The notes: a model not told the origin generated them from the letters alone. DNA of 64,000 bases from Marichromatium bheemlicum (GCF_012276755.1 NZ_JAAXKX010000002.1:124001-188000); one strand, 5' to 3'. Positions 17,359-26,994 are shown, numbered from the stretch's first letter. Numbers and translations are program-made.

Positions 17359-17583
17359 ATGACCAGCCACTTGCCCCACCTCGTGCTCATGGCCGCACTC
17401 GCACTCACCCTGCCGCTGATCGCCGGATGCGAGCAGGAGGGTCCCGCCGAGGAGGCCGGGCGCAAGATTGACCAACAGGTCGAGCAGCTCGGGGAGCAGC
17501 TCGAACAGGCACGCGAGGCGGCCACCGAAGCGGTCGAAGAAGCCGGGGATCGGCTCGAGCAGACGACCGACACCCCGCGCTAA
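17359..17583 (+). CDS. Small coiled-coil lipoprotein
   Basis: A 74-residue protein from the ATG at 17359 (GAGGA nine bases upstream). A signal peptide of about 24 residues ends in a lipobox (LPLIAGC), so it should be lipid-anchored. The mature part is a highly charged amphipathic helix (heptads such as QQVEQLGEQLEQAREA) that probably forms a coiled coil. No family assigned. Upstream in-frame extension to 17047 is unlikely to be coding because it would bury the signal peptide. Confidence 0.65.
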   Translation: MTSHLPHLVLMAALALTLPLIAGCEQEGPAEEAGRKIDQQVEQLGEQLEQAREAATEAVEEAGDRLEQTTDTPR

Positions 17584-17620
17584 GGCACATGCCTCAAGCA
17601 CTGACGCCCCGGTCGGCGGC

Positions 17621-17965
17621 TCAGCGCAATTGACGAGAAGCGCCAGCACGGGACGACCATGGGGTATGCGGCGGTGAGACCGGCGCCGGCAGACCGGCCA
17701 CTCGCCAAGCCACGGCCATGCCGCCAAACAGACGCTCGGCACAATCCTCCTGCAACCCGAGGGCGCGGCACGGATCGGGCCGCGCCCGCCCCTGCAAATA
17801 CTCGCCACGCAGGCGGTCGATCAGATCCCAGTGGGTCTCGGTGAGTTCACCGAGACGCAGCTCGGCGGCGATCGCCAGCGCCAGATCGCGGCTCCACAGC
17901 GCCGGGTCCTCGAGAAACCCCTGGTCATCGAACAGGTCCTGGTGGCACGGGGTCGAATCAGCCAT
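17621..17965 (-). CDS. DsrC/TusE-family protein lacking the C-terminal cysteines
   Basis: Member of the DsrC/TusE sulfur-relay fold, 114 residues from the ATG at 17965, which has a strong GGAGG site 5 bases upstream. The family pattern is clear: DQGFLEDPALWSRDLALAIA, LTETHWDLIDRLRGEYLQG, and AGLPAP at 91-96. In DsrC and TusE the last residues after the AGLPKP motif carry the sulfur-handling Cys. Here the C-terminal arm has none; the only Cys are C7, C66 and C75. It therefore cannot do the usual persulfide chemistry and may be a regulatory homologue. No dsr or tus genes are nearby. Confidence 0.75.
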   Translation of the reverse strand: MADSTPCHQDLFDDQGFLEDPALWSRDLALAIAAELRLGELTETHWDLIDRLRGEYLQGRARPDPCRALGLQEDCAERLFGGMAVAWRVAGLPAPVSPPHTPWSSRAGASRQLR

Positions 17966-18252
17966 CGTCACCTCCAGCATCGATCGTCGAATTGACGCAG
18001 CCGCACGCTGCATCCTGCCCTCCCTGACTCCAAGGTAGACCGCGGACCGACAAAAGGCAGGACCGCCGACCCCAGTCGACTGGAACCTGCGCGCCATCCA
18101 CGCCAGGATGAGCACTGATCGCGACGGCCGGTCCTCGACTCGTCATCCCCACGGCTGACCGGCCCCATCCAGGTATCACGGTCATCCACCGCCACCAGGA
18201 CGTGGCATACCCGAGCCTGCCCCGGCCCTCGAGTCACAGGAGGATTACAGCG

Positions 18253-19779
18253 ATGCGCAAGACCAACTGGGGTGCACTGACCACCGCCTTGCTGCTTGGG
18301 TTCAGCGCCCCCGGCGTCAGTGCGGCACCCAAGTACATCTTCTATTTCATCGGTGACGGGATGGCCAGCGCCCAGATCCACGCCGCCGAGGCCTATCTGG
18401 GCGCACGACGCCAGGACGACGCCGAACCCGGTGGCATCAAGTCGGTGGCCTTGCGCATGAGCCAGTTCCCGGTACAGGGCATGCAGACGAGCGCGGCCAA
18501 CGATCGCCTGATCACCGACTCAGCGGCCGCCGGCACGGCACTGGCGTGCGGACACAAGACCAACACCGGGATCCTCGCCATGGATCCGACGGCCACCCGC
18601 CCTTACACCACCCTCGCCGAACTGGCCAAGGACAAGGGAATGAAGGTCGGGATCGTCACCAGCGTGTCGCTCGATCACGCCACCCCGGCGGCCTTCTATG
18701 CCCATGTCGCCCATCGCAACGACTACCAACGGATCGGTCAGGCCCTGCTCGAGAGCGGCTTCGACTACTTCGCCGGTGGCGGGCTGCGCGTCGATCGCTG
18801 GGATGGACTCGAGTACGCCGGACTGAGCGACGCACAACGCTATGCCCTGTTGCGCGAGCAGGCCTCCGCGCGCGGCTTCCAGTACGCCGCCGATCGCGCC
18901 GCCTTCACCGCGCTCGCCCGGGGTCGACCGACACTGGCCATCAACCCCTATCTCGATGATGCCAACGCCATACCCTATGCGCTCAACCGCCAGGCCGGTG
19001 AATCCTCCAGCGAGCGTTATCAGGGATCGATCAGCCTCGCCGAGTTCACCGCCAAGGGCATCGAACTACTCGACAATCCACAGGGCTTCTTCCTCGTCGT
19101 CGAGGGCGGCAAGATCGACTGGGCCGCGCACGCCAACGATGCCCGCACCGTGATCGAGGAGGTCATCGCCTTCGACGACGCCATCCGCATCGCCGCCGAC
19201 TTCGGCACCCGTCACCCCGAGGCCACCCTGATCGTGGTCACCGGCGATCACGAATGCGGTGGCATGAGCCTCGGCACCCGCGCCACCGCCCACACCTCCG
19301 CCCTCGAGATCCTCGCCCGGCAACACCTGGCCCATGACGACTTCGACGACCAGGTCCTCACCCCCTATCTGGCACGACACACCCCCGCCCCGCCCGACAT
19401 CCCCCCCGGGCTCTGGGCACTGGTGTCGAGCCATTTCGGCCTCGACGGGGCCGGGCTGACCACGACCACCGCCGATGACCTCAGCGACCACGCGCGCAGT
19501 CTTCTCGAGGCCGCTTACGACAAGGTCGCACACGATCACAGCGACGGCAGCGCCGAGGCCGATGCCCTGCGCTATGGCAACCACAACCCCTTCATCATCA
19601 CCCTCACCCATCTACTCAACCGCCGCGCCGGCATCGGTTGGGCCTCCTTCTCGCACACCGCAGTGCCAGTCCCGGTGCTGGCCACCGGCGTCGAGGCCTG
19701 GCGCTTCGACGGTTATTACGACAACACCGAGGTGGCGCGACGCCTCGCCGCAGCCATGCGCGTCGAACTCGGCCCGTGA
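18253..19779 (+). CDS. Alkaline phosphatase (periplasmic)
   Basis: Metal-dependent phosphomonoesterase of the PhoA superfamily, 508 residues. The ATG at 18253 has AGGAGG nine bases upstream and gives a signal peptide cleaved near residue 24 (PGVSA-AP). Motifs: metal-binding Asp in FIGDGMASAQ (~34-42), nucleophile S90 in ITDSAAAGTALACG, and the metal ligands in VVTGDHECGG and WAAHAND. It releases phosphate from organic esters. It stands alone; no Pho genes are adjacent and no clear PHO box was identified. Confidence 0.93.
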   Translation: MRKTNWGALTTALLLGFSAPGVSAAPKYIFYFIGDGMASAQIHAAEAYLGARRQDDAEPGGIKSVALRMSQFPVQGMQTSAANDRLITDSAAAGTALACGHKTNTGILAMDPTATRPYTTLAELAKDKGMKVGIVTSVSLDHATPAAFYAHVAHRNDYQRIGQALLESGFDYFAGGGLRVDRWDGLEYAGLSDAQRYALLREQASARGFQYAADRAAFTALARGRPTLAINPYLDDANAIPYALNRQAGESSSERYQGSISLAEFTAKGIELLDNPQGFFLVVEGGKIDWAAHANDARTVIEEVIAFDDAIRIAADFGTRHPEATLIVVTGDHECGGMSLGTRATAHTSALEILARQHLAHDDFDDQVLTPYLARHTPAPPDIPPGLWALVSSHFGLDGAGLTTTTADDLSDHARSLLEAAYDKVAHDHSDGSAEADALRYGNHNPFIITLTHLLNRRAGIGWASFSHTAVPVPVLATGVEAWRFDGYYDNTEVARRLAAAMRVELGP

Positions 19780-20068
19780 CCTGGATCGGCGCCCCTTATC
19801 CAACCCGACCAGCGGCGGGCCAGAGACCGCCGCGCGGTCATGCCGGAGACGATCGGCGCGCCCGAGCAGGAACTGGACCACGACCTTGAGCACAACCGGC
19901 GGCGCCCCGATCTATTCTCACCGGCACGACGACGAAGTCTGACCAGACCGAGCCGACACCCGTCGGCCATTGCGGGTATCCTGCAGTGCGGGCGTGACCG
20001 GCACAGGACCATGCCCGCATCCGTCTGGTCCACAGACATCGCTCAGCCCTCGTCCTGTTTCGACCACA

Positions 20069-21718
20069 ATGCCATCACAGCCCCCACCGGATCACGAGGT
20101 ATCTACCACAACCGCCCCCAGCCGCCGCCTGCTCACGGCGATCGCCGTGCCCGTGTTGATCGTCGATGGGCACTACCGTATCCACACCGCCAACCCGGCG
20201 GCACACAGCCTCTTTGGGTACGACCCCGTCGGCGATCACTGTCACCGCGTGCTGGCCGGGCGTGCGACCCCTTGCGACGACTGCCCGGCAACTCGCCCCC
20301 CCCCCCAACCAACACTGGCGCGCAGCGTCCACGACCGCGCCGGACACGAACACTATCTGAAGGAGTCCCCGACCCCGAGCGACGGCGGACTGGTCATCAC
20401 CCTGGTCGATGTCAGTCGCGAGATCGAGGCACTCAAGGGCGCTGATCTAGCGCGCAAGGAGGCCCAGGCCAGGCGCATCATCCTCGAACAACAGCGGCGC
20501 CAGGCCGTGCTCGAGCAACACGGACTCAGCCAACTCCTCGACGATCTCCCCGATGCCCTGGTGACGATCTCCGCCGAGTTCCGCATCCTGCGTCGCAACG
20601 CCGCCGCCCGGACCCGCTTTCCTCTGGGGGAGACGGCAACGACCTGTCACGGGCTGCTCGGCCTCGATGCACCCTGTGGCAACTGCCCGGCACGCGCCGG
20701 CTTCAATCTCGGCAATGGCCGCAAGACCAAGCACCGCAGCGGCGAGCGTTACTACACCGAACAGCTGATCGATACCGGCGACGGCAACGCGCTGCTGCTG
20801 TTTCGCGACACCTCCCGCGAGATCCGGCTGATCGAGGAGATCCGCGCGCAGCGCCTCACCATCACCCGCAAGAACGACATCCTCTCCGCACTACTACACC
20901 TCGAGTCGCTGATGCGCAGCAATCCCGATCCGAGCCACGTCGCCGGCGAACTGCTCGAGCTGTTCATGGCCGCCTGCGGCAGCAGCGCAGCGGCGATCGC
21001 ACTCGACGGTGAGGCCTCGGGCACCATCCACCGTGGCGAGCTCCCCAGCGACACACCGACCGGGCTCGACCGTCTGGAGATCGTCGGCGGCGACGGCAGG
21101 CGGGTCGGCGAGGCCTGGTGGCGCCCCGGCGAGACGACACGCACGGCCACCCTCGCCAGCCTCTTCTTCGAGCCCTTCGGTGCCTATCTGCACAACCGCC
21201 GGTTGATGCGCCAACTCGAAGCAAAGGCCAATACCGACCCCCTCACCGGGGTATACAATCGAGGCTACCTGCACGCCGCCCTCGAGGCGGCGCAGCGCGA
21301 TCATGCCACCAGGGCGATACCACACGCCCTGGTACTGGCAGATATCAATCGGCTCAAACAGGCCAACGACCGCTACGGACATGAGGCCGGCGACCGGTTG
21401 CTGCTAACGGTCTCCGAGCGCATCACCCGCGCCGTGAGACGCTGCGACATCGTCGCGCGCACTGGCGGAGACGAGTTCGTGATGCTGCTCCCGGGCGCCA
21501 CCGAGGCCGAGGCCGAGGCCCTGATCGAGCGCCTCCAGGACGACCTTTTCAAGGACGTCAGCATCGAGATGGCGCCGGGAGAGCACTTCCCGGTCACCCT
21601 CAGCCTCGGTGCCTGCGGGGCTGACCGCGCCCCGGCGGAATCGTTGCTCAAGATCGCCGACGCACGCATGTACGCCGCCAAGGCGGCCTTCTACAAAGAT
21701 CACAAATACAACAGATAA
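20069..21718 (+). CDS. PAS-PAS-GGDEF diguanylate cyclase
   Basis: Makes cyclic di-GMP from two GTP. From the ATG at 20069 it has 549 residues; a longer frame opens at a TTG (19970). Two PAS-like modules each contain a Cys-rich signature (CHRV...PCDDCPA near 45-65 and CHGLLGLDAPCGNCPA near 195-215), the type seen in some sensory PAS domains. A linker helix follows. The C-terminal GGDEF domain has an intact active site (RTGGDEF, ~464-470) and an inhibitory I-site (RRCD five residues before it). The CheZ-like gene follows by 26 bases. Confidence 0.88.
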   Translation: MPSQPPPDHEVSTTTAPSRRLLTAIAVPVLIVDGHYRIHTANPAAHSLFGYDPVGDHCHRVLAGRATPCDDCPATRPPPQPTLARSVHDRAGHEHYLKESPTPSDGGLVITLVDVSREIEALKGADLARKEAQARRIILEQQRRQAVLEQHGLSQLLDDLPDALVTISAEFRILRRNAAARTRFPLGETATTCHGLLGLDAPCGNCPARAGFNLGNGRKTKHRSGERYYTEQLIDTGDGNALLLFRDTSREIRLIEEIRAQRLTITRKNDILSALLHLESLMRSNPDPSHVAGELLELFMAACGSSAAAIALDGEASGTIHRGELPSDTPTGLDRLEIVGGDGRRVGEAWWRPGETTRTATLASLFFEPFGAYLHNRRLMRQLEAKANTDPLTGVYNRGYLHAALEAAQRDHATRAIPHALVLADINRLKQANDRYGHEAGDRLLLTVSERITRAVRRCDIVARTGGDEFVMLLPGATEAEAEALIERLQDDLFKDVSIEMAPGEHFPVTLSLGACGADRAPAESLLKIADARMYAAKAAFYKDHKYNR

Positions 21719-21744
21719 CCGCGACCCGGCGTCGCGAGGGACCC

Positions 21745-22371
21745 ATGGCAGATCCGCAGAACATCGACGAGAGCATCGCCTCACTGGTCAAGGCCACCGA
21801 ATCGATCCTCAACGGCGAGTACGAACGACTCGATATCGACATCGACGCCGAGGGCATGCTCTCGGTGCTGGCGCAGAAGATCAACGCGCTAGTGGTCAAT
21901 ATGAAGAGCGCCGAGACGCCGCTGACCAACGCCGGCGAACAGGCACCGAACGCGGCCAGCCACGCACGCAACGTCATCGAGCTGATGTCACAATCGACCG
22001 GCCAGGTCCTCGACAATGCCGACCGACTCTCCCTGGAGATCGAGCAACTCGAGACGCAGCTCCAGACCGAGACGGCAGACCCGACGCACGCCCAACGACT
22101 CAGCCAGATCAAGCACCATCTGTTCGACATCGTCGCCTCTCAGTCCTATCAAGACGTCGCCCGCCAGCGCATGGAGCAACTGATCGAGGATCTCGACCAG
22201 ATCCGCGACTGGCTCGTCGAGGTACTGGTGATCCTCAACATCCAGCACGACAGTTCGCTCGAAAACGTCGAGCAGAAGGCCCAGCTGCTGCGTGATGTCA
22301 ACGGCTCAAGCACCCCGGCGGCGCTCAAGCAGGACCTCGTCGACGACCTGCTCTCCGAGTTCGGCTTCTAG
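21745..22371 (+). CDS. CheZ-like protein phosphatase
   Basis: A 208-residue all-helical protein resembling CheZ, which dephosphorylates CheY-P. The catalytic pattern D-x3-Q of CheZ is present as D137 and Q141 (SQSYQDVARQRM). The C-terminal tail DLVDDLLSEFGF matches the CheY-binding peptide of CheZ. The N-terminal 55 residues resemble a HAMP-like helical section rather than CheZ. It has a good ribosome site (GAGGG) and follows the diguanylate cyclase. A single-domain receiver gene converges on it and could be its target. No other chemotaxis genes adjoin it. Confidence 0.72.
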   Translation: MADPQNIDESIASLVKATESILNGEYERLDIDIDAEGMLSVLAQKINALVVNMKSAETPLTNAGEQAPNAASHARNVIELMSQSTGQVLDNADRLSLEIEQLETQLQTETADPTHAQRLSQIKHHLFDIVASQSYQDVARQRMEQLIEDLDQIRDWLVEVLVILNIQHDSSLENVEQKAQLLRDVNGSSTPAALKQDLVDDLLSEFGF

Positions 22372-22763
22372 CCAGACCCCGGCGAGATCGCCCGCCCCTG
22401 AGCCAAGGCACGCTCGAGGACCTCGATCAGCGCCGCCCCCGAGATCGGCTTCTGCAGCACCGCCGCAGCCCCCTGCTGTAGCGCACACTGCAGACTCCCG
22501 GCATCGATATCCCCCGAGAGCAGGACGACCACCACCCCCGGGGCCCGAGTGCGCAGGGCGCGCTGCAGCTCCAGCCCATCCATCTCCGGCATGCACAGAT
22601 CGAGCACAGCACAGCCTCGCGCATCCTCGGCAAGCGCACCGAGCAGACCGGCCCCCGAGGCGAAGCTTGCGACCCGGTAACCGGCCAAACGCAACCGCAT
22701 CGCCAGAGCGCTCCGCAGCGCCGGATCATCGTCGACCAGATAGAGCGGTCCCGCCTCAGCCAT
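22368..22763 (-). CDS. Single-domain response regulator
   Basis: A stand-alone receiver of 131 residues from the ATG at 22763: acidic pocket LVDDDPALRS, phosphoacceptor Asp in CAVLDLCMPEMDG, Thr/Ser position in VVLLSGD, and Lys in LQKPISG. The sequence is of the FixJ/NarL receiver type but has no output domain. It is convergent with the CheZ-like gene, the two stops overlapping by 4 bases, which makes a phosphatase-substrate relation possible but unproven. Confidence 0.88.
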   Translation of the reverse strand: MAEAGPLYLVDDDPALRSALAMRLRLAGYRVASFASGAGLLGALAEDARGCAVLDLCMPEMDGLELQRALRTRAPGVVVVLLSGDIDAGSLQCALQQGAAAVLQKPISGAALIEVLERALAQGRAISPGSG

Positions 22764-23092
22764 GGTCGCCCCGGCGCAATCCCGACCACCGGTGCCGCAG
22801 GCCACCCCAGCCCTGCGGTAACCCCACTCGGCCCCATCCCCACGCGATCTTGCGCCTCATCAAGACACCTCGCCCCCTGACCGAATCACCCTCACCGAAT
22901 CACACGGTGGCATGGCCCGCGACCTGGGCCATTCGCGCGATCGAACAATGGTTGAAAAGCACCAGCCTGCCGGGGCTTATCCACCCAGGCACCACGCCAT
23001 GACAGCCCGCGCGATACGCTCGTGCAGGCGACTCGACGCCCCCGCGGCCAGGGCGCGACAATGATTTCCACCATTCGCCGCAGGAGCCCCAG
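22764..23092. other. Intergenic stretch between divergent genes
   Basis: About 330 bases between the divergent receiver and aldehyde dehydrogenase genes. It should hold both promoters. I cannot point to a convincing -35/-10 pair, RNA gene or repeat in it. Confidence 0.35.
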
Positions 23093-24463
23093 ATGACACT
23101 GCAATCGATCGACCCCGCGACCGGCAACGTCTACGCAACCTTCGCGCCGACCAGCGCCACCGCGCTGGAGCAGGCACTGGCAAGCGCCGAGCGCACCGCC
23201 ATCACCTGGGCGGCACAACCCCTGACCACGCGACTGGCCCTGCTGCGCGCCCTAGCCCGGCGGCTACGCGCCGAACGCACCCGGCTCGCCCGCCTGATCA
23301 CCGACGAGATGGGCAAGCTCAGCGCCGAGGCCGAGGCCGAGGCCGAGATCGACAAGTGCGCCCTGGTCTGCGACTACTACGCCGAGCACGCCGCGACCCA
23401 GCTTGCCGACATCCCGCTCACGTCCGACGCCAGCCGTAGCCTGCTCGCGCACCAGCCGCTCGGCGTGGTGCTGGCGGTGATGCCCTGGAACTTCCCCTTC
23501 TGGCAGGTCTTGCGCTGCGCCGCCCCGGCGCTGGCCGCGGGCAACGTAGTACTACTCAAGCACGCCTCCAACGTGCCGCGCTGCGCGCTGGCGATCGCCG
23601 AGCTGTTCACCGCTGTCGACGCACCCGAGGGCGTGTTTCAAACCCTGTTGATCGATGCCGAGACCGCCGAGCAGGTGGTCGCCGATCCACGGGTGCGCGC
23701 CGTCAGCCTCACCGGCAGCGAGCGCGCCGGACGCCGGGTGGCGGGGATCGCCGGGGCGAACCTGAAGAAGAGCCTACTCGAGCTCGGCGGCGCCGATGCC
23801 TGCGTGATCCTCGAGGACGCCGACCTCGAACGCGCCGCCGAGACCGGCGCCCGGTCGCGCTTCATCAATGCCGGACAGAGCTGCATCGCCGCCAAGCGCT
23901 TCATCGTCGTCGAGGCGGTGGCCGATGACTTCGTCGCGCGGCTCCAGTCCCGGGTCGAGGCGCTGGTGCCGGGCGATCCACGCGACCCCGCCACCACGCT
24001 CGCGCCGCTGGCGCGCGCGGACCTGCGCGAGACCCTGCACCAGCAGGTCGAGCAGAGTCGCACTGCCGGCGCCGAGCTGCGCTGCGGCGGGCAACCGCAA
24101 CCGGGACCGGGGTGGTTCTATGCGCCGACCCTGCTCGACCGGGTCGGGCCGGGGATGCCCGCCTATGACGACGAGCTGTTCGGACCGGTGGCGACGGTGA
24201 TCCGGGTGGCCGACGAGGCCGCGGCACTACGGGTGGCCAACGACTCGCGCTTCGGGCTCGGCGGTAGCGTGTGGAGTGCCGATGCCGCACGCGGCGAGCG
24301 CTTCGCCCGCGCCATGGCCTGTGGCGCGGCCTTCGTCAACGGCTTAGTGAAGAGCGATCCGCGCCTGCCCTTCGGCGGAATCAAGGACTCGGGCTATGGT
24401 CGCGAACTCGGCGCGCCCGGCATCGCCGAGTTCCTCAATCTCAAGACCCTGTGGATCGCTTGA
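23093..24463 (+). CDS. NAD(P)-dependent aldehyde dehydrogenase (succinate-semialdehyde type)
   Basis: Oxidises an aldehyde to the acid; the short 456-residue form beginning MTLQSIDPATG resembles Sad/YneI succinate-semialdehyde dehydrogenases. Catalytic residues: E230 (SLLELGG) and nucleophile C264 (NAGQSCIAAKRF), with the cofactor-binding VMPWNFPFWQ (130-138) and SLTGSERAGR. AGGAG lies 7 bases before the ATG. The end overlaps the convergent cupin gene by 23 bases. The exact substrate is inferred. Confidence 0.88.
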   Translation: MTLQSIDPATGNVYATFAPTSATALEQALASAERTAITWAAQPLTTRLALLRALARRLRAERTRLARLITDEMGKLSAEAEAEAEIDKCALVCDYYAEHAATQLADIPLTSDASRSLLAHQPLGVVLAVMPWNFPFWQVLRCAAPALAAGNVVLLKHASNVPRCALAIAELFTAVDAPEGVFQTLLIDAETAEQVVADPRVRAVSLTGSERAGRRVAGIAGANLKKSLLELGGADACVILEDADLERAAETGARSRFINAGQSCIAAKRFIVVEAVADDFVARLQSRVEALVPGDPRDPATTLAPLARADLRETLHQQVEQSRTAGAELRCGGQPQPGPGWFYAPTLLDRVGPGMPAYDDELFGPVATVIRVADEAAALRVANDSRFGLGGSVWSADAARGERFARAMACGAAFVNGLVKSDPRLPFGGIKDSGYGRELGAPGIAEFLNLKTLWIA

Positions 24464-24791
24464 GCGCCACCGACTCGGCCGCCGCCTGACGAGCGGCGGC
24501 CAGACTCACCACCGGTTCGTCGCCGATGACCTCGGCCTGATAGAAGGTGTGTTTGGGGATCACCACCAGGTCGCCGGGTTCGAGCACCAGGCTGCGTTCG
24601 CCGATCCCGACCCGCATCCGCCCGCAGATAACCCCATCGATGCGATCGACCCCGTGATCGTGATCGGGCAGAAAGGTCCCTGGGGGATAGATGTCGAGAC
24701 GGGTCTCGAAGCCGCGCGCCTCGAGCTTGCGCCGCATGCTCGCCTCGGTGAGTGCGCCGTCGCGCTGGGCATGCCAGTGTTCGATCTGCAT
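24441..24791 (-). CDS. Cupin-domain protein
   Basis: A 116-residue single-cupin protein. Cupin motif 1 is visible (FLPDHDHGVDRIDGVICGRM) with two His and an acidic ligand position; motif 2 is LEPGDLVVIPKHTFYQAE. Such proteins bind a metal and act as small-molecule sensors, isomerases or dioxygenases; nothing here decides which. It converges on and overlaps the aldehyde dehydrogenase gene. Confidence 0.82.
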   Translation of the reverse strand: MQIEHWHAQRDGALTEASMRRKLEARGFETRLDIYPPGTFLPDHDHGVDRIDGVICGRMRVGIGERSLVLEPGDLVVIPKHTFYQAEVIGDEPVVSLAAARQAAAESVALKRSTGS

Positions 24792-24886
24792 GATCTGCCC
24801 TCCTGTGCCAGGGTGACGGAGCGGTGGCGTCCGCCCCTACCGTGACCTTAGCCAAGCCCCTCACCATTGCAAGGCGGCGGCTGGAC

Positions 24887-26281
24887 TCAGCGCTCCGGGC
24901 CTCGCAACCCGTACTTCTGGATGCGATAGCGCAGCGTCTCGCGGGTGGTACCGAGCGCTCGCGCCGTGGCGGTGACGTTGTGACCACTACGCTCGAGCGC
25001 GGTGCGGATGATATAGCGGTCCATCTCGGCCAGTGCCATGCTGCCATCGAGCGGGATGACCACCCGATCACCGACGCGCTGCGCCCCCGACGCCGGACGC
25101 TCGACCAGGCGATCGAGCTGCATCCACTCGAGCGGGAACACCGGGCCGCGCGCCAACAACACCGCGCGCTCGACGACATTGCGCAGCTCGCGCACATTGC
25201 CCGGCCAAGGGTAGTCACGCATGCGCTGGTAGACGATCTCGGGGATATCGCAGACCCGCTGCCCGGAACGGGCGTTGTACTCGGCCACCAGGGCCGGCAC
25301 CAGCTCCTCGAGATCGTCGAGACGCTCGCGTAGCGGCGGCAGATCGAGCCGAAAGACGCTCAATCGGTGATAGAGATCGCTACGGAAGGCCCCCTCCCGT
25401 ACCCGCTGCTCGAGATCGCAGTTGCTCGCGGCGATGATCTGCACATCGACGCCGAGGGCACGCTCGCCACCGAGCCGACGCAGCTGCCGATCCTCGATCA
25501 CGGTCAACAGCTTGGTCTGCAGCTCGAGGTCCATCTCGGCGATCTCGTCGAGGAACAGGGTCCCCTCATGGGCCTGCTCGAGATAACCACGATGACGCCC
25601 CTTGGCCCCGGTGAAGGCGCCGGCCTCGTGACCGAAGAGTTCGGACTCGAGCAACTCGCGCGGCAGCGCCGCACAGTTGACCTCGATCATAGGGCCACCG
25701 GCCCGTGCTCCGGCGTGGTGGAGAATGCGCGCCACCAGCCCCTTGCCGGTGCCGGTCTCCCCACCGATCACCAGGGCACTGAAGGGCACCTCGGCAAGTC
25801 GTGTGATCAGCGCGCGGGTACGACGGGTGACGGCGCTCGAGCCGAGATAGGACGCCGGCGAATAGCGCCGCCCCTCGGCGCTGGCCTGGAGGCGCAGCCG
25901 CCGCTGTGCCAAGGCGCTGCGCCGGGCACCGGCGACGACGATCTCCAACCGGTCGAGCGGACAGGGTTTCTCGAGGAAGTCAAAGGCACCCAGGCGCAGC
26001 GCCCGCACCGAATCGGCCACCCCGCCATAGCCAGTCAGCAGGATCCACTCCCCCGGCGCGGCACCATTGCGCGCCTGTTCGAGCAGATCGAGGACATTGC
26101 CATCGGGGAGACTCATATCGGCGAGGATCACCGCCGGTTCGAACGCCGAGTCGAGCACCAACCCACGGGCGGCAGCGAGCGTCGCCGCACTCTGCACCTC
26201 CCACCCCTGCCGCTCGAAATGATGCGACAGTGCCTGTGCGAGATCGGTTTCATCCTCGATGATGAGCAGTGAATCGGCCAT
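24887..26281 (-). CDS. Sigma-54-dependent response regulator (NtrC family)
   Basis: Two-component activator of sigma-54 promoters, 464 residues from the ATG at 26281. It has a receiver with phosphoacceptor D55 (VILADMSLPDG), an AAA+ domain with Walker A GGETGTGKG, an intact GAFTGA loop (SELFGHEAGAFTGA), Walker B GTLFLDEIAEMD and the arginine finger region. A Fis-type helix-turn-helix follows (NVTATARALGTTRETLRYRI). All motifs for sigma-54 activation are present. No partner kinase is adjacent. Confidence 0.92.
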   Translation of the reverse strand: MADSLLIIEDETDLAQALSHHFERQGWEVQSAATLAAARGLVLDSAFEPAVILADMSLPDGNVLDLLEQARNGAAPGEWILLTGYGGVADSVRALRLGAFDFLEKPCPLDRLEIVVAGARRSALAQRRLRLQASAEGRRYSPASYLGSSAVTRRTRALITRLAEVPFSALVIGGETGTGKGLVARILHHAGARAGGPMIEVNCAALPRELLESELFGHEAGAFTGAKGRHRGYLEQAHEGTLFLDEIAEMDLELQTKLLTVIEDRQLRRLGGERALGVDVQIIAASNCDLEQRVREGAFRSDLYHRLSVFRLDLPPLRERLDDLEELVPALVAEYNARSGQRVCDIPEIVYQRMRDYPWPGNVRELRNVVERAVLLARGPVFPLEWMQLDRLVERPASGAQRVGDRVVIPLDGSMALAEMDRYIIRTALERSGHNVTATARALGTTRETLRYRIQKYGLRGPER

Positions 26282-26442
26282 CGATGGCACACCCCTGAAC
26301 GAGACGGCTCCCGCCTCCAGACCAGCCCGCCCCCCTTGACCCTGACGCGGCAGCGAGCACCACAACAGCGGCGACGTTCATCGCTCCCACCCTCGACGGC
26401 ATCACCACCACAGCACGCTCGACGGAAACGATGGCAGTCGAC

Positions 26443-26994
26443 TCAGTCGACATCCTGCCACAGCAGGTCATCGACCAGCGACAGCTGCATCGCACACCGC
26501 TGGTGCGATGCCAGGCCCTGAGCGACCTCAGCCTGCAAGATCGCACGCAACCGGGGCCCGAGCCGGGAGGCGTCCACCACCTGGAATCCCAGGGCGGCAT
26601 AGAAGGGCGCATTCCAGCCGAGGTCGCGGAAGGTGGTCAGGGTCAGCGCGACACAGTGACGGGCCCGCGCCCAATCCAGCGCGGCTTGCACCAACAACCG
26701 ACCACCACCTCGACGCTGATGTGAGCGACACACCGCCAGCTGGCAGAGGTGCAGGGTCCGCCCTACCGACTCGGCGCAGAGAAACCCCCAGGGGTCCGGT
26801 CGCGCCGAGTCACCGACCACCCAAGAGGTGCCCGCTCGAACCGCCTCCAGGTGTGCTGACACCGACAGCACCGGCGCATCGGCGATCCAGGCCAGCCCGG
26901 GGACGGTCCTGAACAACGTGTCCGCGGAGCGCTCGATCTCGGGCAGTGCCTCGATCTCATCGAGGCGCGTCGGCCGGACCCAAAGCGAAGCCAC
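26443..26994 (-). CDS. GNAT-family N-acetyltransferase
   Basis: Acetyl-CoA-dependent acyltransferase, 183 residues. The acetyl-CoA loop is QLAVCRSHQRRGGGRLLVQ (motif A, R/QxxGxG/A-like), followed by the NAPFYAALGFQVVD motif B. The open frame runs far upstream, but the likely start is the GTG at 26994, with AGGGG five bases upstream overlapping the end of the membrane-protein gene. Coupling to that gene suggests a two-gene operon. Substrate unknown. Confidence 0.82.
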   Translation of the reverse strand: MASLWVRPTRLDEIEALPEIERSADTLFRTVPGLAWIADAPVLSVSAHLEAVRAGTSWVVGDSARPDPWGFLCAESVGRTLHLCQLAVCRSHQRRGGGRLLVQAALDWARARHCVALTLTTFRDLGWNAPFYAALGFQVVDASRLGPRLRAILQAEVAQGLASHQRCAMQLSLVDDLLWQDVD

